Shown in pieces: positions 58,366 through 64,000 of a stretch of DNA of 64,000 bases; the stretch's first letter is position 1, and every line of letters begins with the position of its first letter. The DNA is from Chlamydomonas sphaeroides (Eukaryota > Chlorophyta > Chlorophyceae > Chlamydomonadales > Chlamydomonadaceae), in the NCBI GenBank assembly GCA_001662425.1, contig BDDC01000196.1, positions 3,253 through 67,252 on the forward strand, given 5' to 3'. The translations under genes were made by a program, and so were the position numbers. Under the pieces are notes generated by a model that was not told where the DNA came from, did no database searches, and was given only the letters and a program-made list of their open reading frames with translations.

Positions 58366-61300
58366 ATGGCCGCCCCCACGCTCCGGCTGCGCCCCGGCGC
58401 CGCGCTGCGCCCCGCGCTGCCCAGCCGCCCCGCGCTCCGCCGCGTCGCGCTGGCGCCCGTCGCGACGCTGCCAGGTGCGGCCTTGTGCCCCTGCCTCTGC
58501 TGCTGCTGCTGCTGCTGGGGGGCTGCTGCTGCTGGGGGGCTGCTGCTGCTGGGGGGCTGCTGCTGCTGGGGGGCTGCTGCTGCTGGGGGGCTGCTGTCGG
58601 CCAACATGCTCGAGGCGGCGGTCCGCAACATGCCCCCCTCGTGGCCCCCGTGCCGCCCTCAGGCCGCCGCGCTGCCCCGGTCCGCGCCACCATTGAGCCG
58701 CCCTCGGGGTCCACCCCGGTGAGGTTCCTCAGGCCGCCGCAGCAGCCCCGGGACCCCGTCCATCTACCCATCCCATGCATCTGGGCGGCAACGCAGGCGC
58801 ACCCTGGTCTCATTGTCGTCGCCGGTGCCGTCGCTCGGCGCCACAGCCTGCTGTGTTGGCCCACGACACACCGCCTCGCCCATCCGCGCCCCGCCCGGCG
58901 CCCGCAGATCCGCCCTGCCGCTGCGTCCAGCCCCGGCCCCTTCACGCCCGGCCCCACGCCCACCCCCGGCACGCCCAGTGAGTTCTTCGCCTCCTCCCGA
59001 GCGCCAAACAGCCACCGTCCAACCCAGTATGCCGCGACCCCGCTTGAGGCCCGGCCCCTAGGGACAGCAGCCCGGCACCTGACGTACCTGCTGGAGAGCC
59101 CCCATCTCCCTCCTCACCGCCTGCCCCTTCCTGCCCCTCCACCGCAGCCCCCACCGGCCCCACCATCGGCGGCGGCCCCGGCTTCCCCACCCTCGCCAAC
59201 TTCGGCGGCGGCCCCGGCGCCCGCGGCCCCACCGGTGGCAGTGGCGGCTCGGGCGGCAGCGGCGGCTCCCCCAGCGGCGCCCCAGGTAAGGCTCGGCCCC
59301 GGACCCATCGGCGCCCGAACGCCACCCATCACCCATGCCACGCGCTCTCCTTCCCTTCCCCTTTCCCGCCTCTTTTCCCCCAAGGCGGCGGCCTGCCCTG
59401 GCTGCCCTCGGGCTGGACCGTGAGCCGCGTGCTGACGACGCTGCTGGGCATCGGCGCCGTGTGGCTGGGCTGGAACTGGTGGCAGGACGCGCAGCGCACG
59501 CGCCACCCGCTGCGCCACGCGGGTGAGGGCGGGCAGGCAGTGCGGCGCAGGGGAGGGGACACGGACGACACAGGGGGGCTGGGCGCGGTCGCGGTCAGGT
59601 GTGGCTGGGGTGCGCGGCGCTGCTGGGAATGGGAAGGGCAGGGCAGGAAGGCGGGCGGAGGGAGGGCAGGGCGCCGCGCGCTCTGTTGGTGCTGGGGTGG
59701 ACTCCGACGCCGGTCGTCGGTGCCTCGCTGCAGCCTGCTCACGTGCGCTGCTGTTGCTGCTGGGGCGGATTCAAACGCCGGTGCCTCACCAATGACCCCC
59801 TCTCCCCCACGTGCGCTGCCTCAGGCCATGAGGCCGAGCGCGCCGCCATCGACGCGCAGTACGCCGTGGGTGACGCCGCCAAGGACACCAAGCACGCCGT
59901 GAAGGTGGGCTTGGGTTGGGACACAGTCACGTGGCAAACCAACAGAGCGCGGGATGGGGATGGGCACCGCGGTGGAGAGGGCTAGGGCTTCGTTGAACCT
60001 GTGCGCTCGCCCCGCGCCTCCTGAAGTGCTGTCCTTCTCCCCCGCATCCCCAGAGCACCGCCAAGGACGCTAAGTACACCACGGAGGAGACCGCCAAGGA
60101 CACCGGCCACGGCATCAAGGTGGGCCGGCGATCAGCGCACTGGCCGCCCGCCCGCCCGCACGGCCGCGACATGGCAGCAGTGCCGGTGTGCTGCACCGCC
60201 GCCGCGCCCCTACGCCCCATCCTCACCCCAGCCCACTCCCCTTCCTCCGCTCCCTCATCCTTCCCTCCCCCAGTCCTGGTTCAAGGGCACTAAGCGCTCC
60301 GCCGAGGACGCCACCCTCGACACCACCCACGCAGCCAAGGTGCGGGCCCCCGAGACGCGCAATCGTGCGTGCGTATGTGCGAGCCCACCTCGCGAAGCGG
60401 CCGCAGCCAATCATCGCGTCGCCGGCGCGCCGCCCTTGCCGGACCGCTGGCAGCTATGCTTTACGCTGACCCCTGCCCCGCTCCCCTTTGTTGCCGCCTC
60501 AACATGTGCATGTTCCCCCGCCGCCCATCCATCCACCAACGCAGATGGGCACCAAGGAGACCGTGTACGGCACCGAGGAGAAGGCCAAGGACGTCGGCCA
60601 CGGCGTCAAGGTACTACACGCGCGGGGGAGGGGGAACCAGCGCAGGTCGCAGGCGCAGGCTGCTGCTGCTTGATTCATTTGCCTCCCCTCCCACCAGCGC
60701 ACACGCCGACGTGTTTTTACTGGCCCCCTTCCCCCCGCCACTTCCCCAGAGCGGCGCCAAGGACGCCAAGTTCGCGACCGAGGACACCGCGAAGGACGCC
60801 GGCCACGCCACCAAGGTCAGCAGCAGCGGCCTCGGGCAGCGCATGGTCCGCACCGCAGCCAGCCCCACGCCCTCCTGCCCACCTCCTCACTCGCCTTCCC
60901 ACGTCCCCGCCTCCCATGGGCAGGGCTGGTTCCGCGACACCAAGCACTCGACCGAGATGGGCGCCAAGGATGCCGGCCACGCGCTGGAGAGCGGGGCCAA
61001 GGACGCCAAGCACGCCGCCAAGATGGCCGCCAAGGTCAGAGCGTGGCGGCGGCGACAGGGGCCGCCCGACTGACACCAGCCATCCAGGCGCGGCCGGGCG
61101 TCCTCGGCCCTCCAATCTCAGCCCTCCGCGCTCAACCTTTCCCCCAAACAGGACACCACCTACGCGGCGGAGGACACGGCCAAGGACGTCAAGCACGGCG
61201 TCAAGGTAGGGCCGACCGATGGCGTTAGTTGAGGACGTCGCGTGGCATGACGCAAGCCGGACCCACCGGCAGCGGGTGCGGCCCCCCAGCAGGGTACGCC

Positions 61301-62825
61301 AGGATCTTGGCGCTGCGTCTCGGTGATCCCGGCCCCGCCGCTCCCCAGAGCACGCTCAAGGACGCCAAGCACTTTGTTGAGGACGCCGCCAAGGACACCA
61401 AGCACGCCGCCAAGGTCGGACGCCGCGCTCGCGCGTGCTGGGCAGGTGGCGCGTTATGCATGAGCCCCTTTCTTGCACCCTCATTGCGCAACCTCACGAC
61501 CGCCGGCGCCCAGATCCTCGCCAACCACCCTGTCATGCGCGTCTCAACCCTCCCCCTTCTCCCCCCAATCTCGCTCGCGCATCCCTCCATTCCAATCCCA
61601 TCCCACAGAAAGTGGTGCACGGCGCGGAGGACCTGGTGGAGGATACCGAGCACGCCACCAAGCGCGGCGTGCGGCGCACCCTGGAGGGCGTCAAGGACGC
61701 GGCCGTGAGCGCCGGCTCCGCGCTGCGCTGGGGCGCGACCAAGGCCGAGTGTGAGCATGGAGATGGGGGCGGAAGGGCAGGGGAAAGGGGTCTGGGGCGC
61801 CGGGCGGGGGTTGATCGGCAGTCAGGCCGGGTATGGGCAGCTGAGATGTGGGTGCAAGGCTGGGATGGGAGCTGGGCTGGGCTGAAAGTCCACCATCCAG
61901 TCCACCATCCCCACAGCAGTCCCTCGCTCATCCTCACGTCCTCGCGTCCCGCCGCCTGTGCTTGCCTCTCTTGCGCCCCGCCGCAGCCAAGACCGTCCGT
62001 GCCGCAGACAGCCTGGAGAGCGGCACCATCAGTGACAAGAACGCCCGGGTGGGTGCGCTGCAGTTGATTGCGGCGACGTACGCGCGCCGATACAAGGCCC
62101 CGCCAGCGCGGCTGCCGGCCGCCTGTTGCGCGCCCATATCCCTCGCGGCGCCCGCTGCTGCGCGCTGATGCCGTTCAACGCGCGCCCCCATTTGTGGTGA
62201 ACCTCGGCATGCATGCATTCCCTCCCATCCCGTACGCATCCCTCGCCCCTCCCCTCCTCGCGCCCGCCTCAGCGCATCGCCATCTACACCGCCTCGGGCA
62301 TCGGCCTGGCCGCCTCCGTGCTGGGCGGCTGGTGGGTGTGGGACAAGAAGGGCCGCCCCAGCGGCAAGGACATTGCCAAGGGCATCCAGGACAACCTGCG
62401 CGCCGCGGGTGGGTGCAGGGACTGAGGGCGGGGCTGGGGTCGGGGGGGATGCGTGTGGGGTTTCGGCACGGACAATCACGTGGGCTAGCAGCGCCGGACA
62501 ATGGGCATCCAGGACAACCTGCGCGCCGCGGGTGCGGCGGGGGTTGGCGGGGTCCGGGGTTTGCTGGGACAGGGGATCAAGTTCAAGACCGTTCCGTCGC
62601 ACTGTCAGGTTTGCACTGTTGGCGGCGGGGCGGGTAGGGCCGGCGGGTGCTCAGGCCGGTGGTCTGCTGGTCACGGCTGCCTCGGCGCGGCGCGCGGGCG
62701 TGTGGTCCTGCGGGAGTTGCCGGCTGAACGGCGCCTTGGGTCCCTCTGGGCTATCCTCCCCCGCAGGCAACAAGCTGGCACCCGAGCCCGCTGGCCCCAA
62801 GGCCCCCGGCACTGCCACCCACTGA
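58366..62825 (+). CDS. Membrane-anchored LEA-like protein with 22-residue repeats
   Basis: Seventeen exons: 58366-58474, 58663-58718, 58908-58977, 59148-59285, 59385-59522, 59825-59904, 60054-60119, 60274-60339, 60545-60610, 60750-60815, 60924-61034, 61152-61205, 61349-61414, 61609-61750, 61987-62048, 62273-62408, 62767-62825, giving 494 residues. The N-terminus (MAAPTLRLRPGAALRPALPS) resembles a chloroplast transit peptide. A Gly/Pro-rich linker leads to a first membrane helix (VSRVLTTLLGIGAVWLGWNW, about 137-157). Residues 171-409 are repeats like STAKDAKYTTEETAKDTGHG and SGAKDAKFATEDTAKDAGHA: two 11-residue periods each, the pattern of group-3 LEA proteins (LEA_4). A second helix (IAIYTASGIGLAASVLGGWW, about 432-451) precedes a short tail. 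Five repeat exons are exactly 66 bp and phase 0. LEA-type amphipathic helices protect membranes and proteins during desiccation, cold or salt stress; a thylakoid or envelope role is inferred. Confidence 0.82.
58498..58596. repeat. 17-bp minisatellite, five copies, in intron 1
   Basis: Units of CTGCTGCTGCT plus six G repeat with an exact 17-bp period (G runs start at 58517, 58534, 58551, 58568 and 58585). The array lies in the intron (58475-58662) right after the presumed transit-peptide exon. Confidence 0.92.
62502..62533 (+). repeat. Partial duplicate of exon 16 inside the following intron
   Basis: About 32 bp beginning GGGCATCCAGGACAACCTGC repeat the end of exon 16, including its GCGGGTG splice-donor context (original at about 62381-62412). 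The copy lies 120 bp into the last intron of the LEA-like gene. Confidence 0.85.
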
Positions 62826-64000
62826 GGGCATCCACAGGCAGCCGCTGCCGCCCTGGGGTTGACCCCAGGCGGCGATGCGAGGTGGTTGGGTGGGGCTCTA
62901 GGGCATGGATGGCACGAGGGGATGGGGGGGAGGCAGCAGTCGTTAGAGCGGGTTGAGCGAGGCAGTTGCGTTGGCGGCGGCGGTTGGGGCGCGGTCGCAC
63001 ATTGCGCTGGAGCGCGGGGCTGCGGTCCGGGGGCAGCATTGGGGAGCCACGTCGAGAGGTTGCTGTGTTCCCATTGAAGTCGGCTGACAGGTACCGTGAC
63101 ACGTAGGAGGAGGCTGGCGGTAGGCCGCCTGCTGTACTCGGGGCTGGTGCGGGGCGGTGGCAATAAAGCCTCGCGCCCTTGACCGTGCGTTACGTGCGGG
63201 TTGATTGACTGCAGCCAGCTCGTCGTGGACGGCGGATGGTTTCGGCTCTCGCTGGGACGCGCAGCGTGGCATGTTGCATGGTCGGTGAGAAGATAAGAAC
63301 GAAGCTTCCATTCCCTTGCATCGGCATTGCATGCTGCGGGCTGCGGTGGGCGGGGCTGCGAGGGAGGATCGCGGAAGAGCGAGGTGGCGGGCGCCGGGAT
63401 GGGCACCCGGCTTGCTGTGGTGCAGCCCCGCCCCGCCAGCCACTTCGCTGTGTGTAACAGGCATAGCACGACGTCCCACCACACCCTCTATCTGCGCCGT
63501 GCGGCGCTCCATCCACGGTATATGTATGTACGGCACCCGAGTGGCAAGGGGGCCGGCTAGTGCAGCGGCGGCGGCGGCGGGACCTGGCGGGCAATGCGGC
63601 CTACCGCATCAGCGCCGCGCTGAGGTGGGTGCTATGGGGGAGCATCAGGCGGCATTGGGGTGCATGCTCAAGAGGCAGGCGGGTGGAGTGGCTCACGAGG
63701 ATCATCCCTTCACCCTTTGCTTCATTCGTTCCTCTCCCTCCGGTACCCCATCCTGCTGCCGGCCCCGGCTTGCGGCTGATCGGGTAGCAGGCACGTGCGG
63801 ATGCGGGGGCGTGGCGCAGATAGAGACGAGGCCCGTAGCTACCTGTAGGTTTTGCGGCGGCAAATGAGTCGGTTTTTTGAATCGGGTTCGTGCCTCAAGG
63901 GACCTGGCTTTACAGTTCAAGGGCCTACGGGTCCACAGTGTGAGCGGCACGGACGCCCAACAGCAGCCGCCTCTCCCTCGTGCGCTTTAGTATATAGTTT
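62826..64000. other. 3' region of the LEA-like gene and flank
   Basis: No supported gene. A short stretch at 63562-63624 (acceptor-like CTAGTGCAG, then an Arg-rich frame ending at a GTGGGT donor) could be an exon of a gene running off the right edge, but this is too weak to call. Confidence 0.4.

Noticed and set aside
58475..58662. CTG-repeat region translated as poly-Cys/Leu in open frames
   Set aside because: Flanking exons join in phase without it (donor at 58475, acceptor ending 58662), so it is intronic.
63562..63624. Possible exon with acceptor and donor near the right edge
   Set aside because: Only about 20 Arg/Ala-rich codons, with no partner exon or domain in the window.

Overview
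The window looks like nuclear DNA of a chlamydomonadalean (volvocine-type) green alga. The evidence is very high GC, many short introns of roughly 100-500 bp with GT(G/A)(C/A/G)G-like donors, Ala/Gly/Pro-rich low-complexity coding sequence, plant/algal protein families (TOM6, Nup1/Nup136, ASH2/TRAUCO), and TGTAA polyadenylation-type signals after some genes. The species cannot be told from the sequence. Two runs of N (41700-42053 and 55745-56219) are assembly gaps; in my gene models both fall inside introns.

I reconstructed fifteen protein genes by joining exons whose reading phases agree. Every model below is an intact frame, except that the first exons of the LON-domain and DUF4864-like genes are tentative. 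Left to right: a large low-complexity protein with two GYF-like domains (+, 1848-7575); a plastid-type RidA deaminase (-, 10015-10792); a DUF4864-like protein (+, 10977-14120); CRIPT (-, 15247-16628); an FG nucleoporin of the plant Nup1/Nup136 type (-, 17436-23464); an oxysterol-binding-protein-related protein (+, 23860-27193); ALG14 (-, 28495-30297); a small probable axonemal protein (+, 30755-32263); a giant secreted-LRR / multi-pass membrane protein (+, 33463-40199); ASH2 (-, 41413-43648); TOM6 (-, 43705-43842); PRP39 (+, 44087-49456); a LON substrate-binding-domain protein (+, 49997-53088); an unrecognised 288-residue protein ending in Cys-Cys (-, 55391-57292); and a membrane-anchored LEA-like protein built of 22-residue repeats, mostly one repeat per exon (+, 58366-62825).

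Most are housekeeping eukaryotic functions with no operon-like logic: RNA splicing (CRIPT, PRP39), nuclear pore, chromatin methylation (ASH2), mitochondrial import (TOM6), N-glycan assembly (ALG14), sterol/phosphoinositide transport (ORP) and enamine detoxification (RidA). The layout is compact and strongly divergent: RidA/DUF4864, Nup/ORP, ALG14/axonemal and TOM6/PRP39 each share a 5' region of 184-457 bp.

The two most interesting items are the TOM6 and ASH2 reading frames, which lie head to tail only 56 bp apart with no intervening ATG and so are a candidate dicistronic nuclear mRNA, and the double-anchored LEA-like repeat protein with phase-0 66-bp repeat exons. No tRNA, rRNA, CRISPR array, transposase or virus-like gene was recognised.
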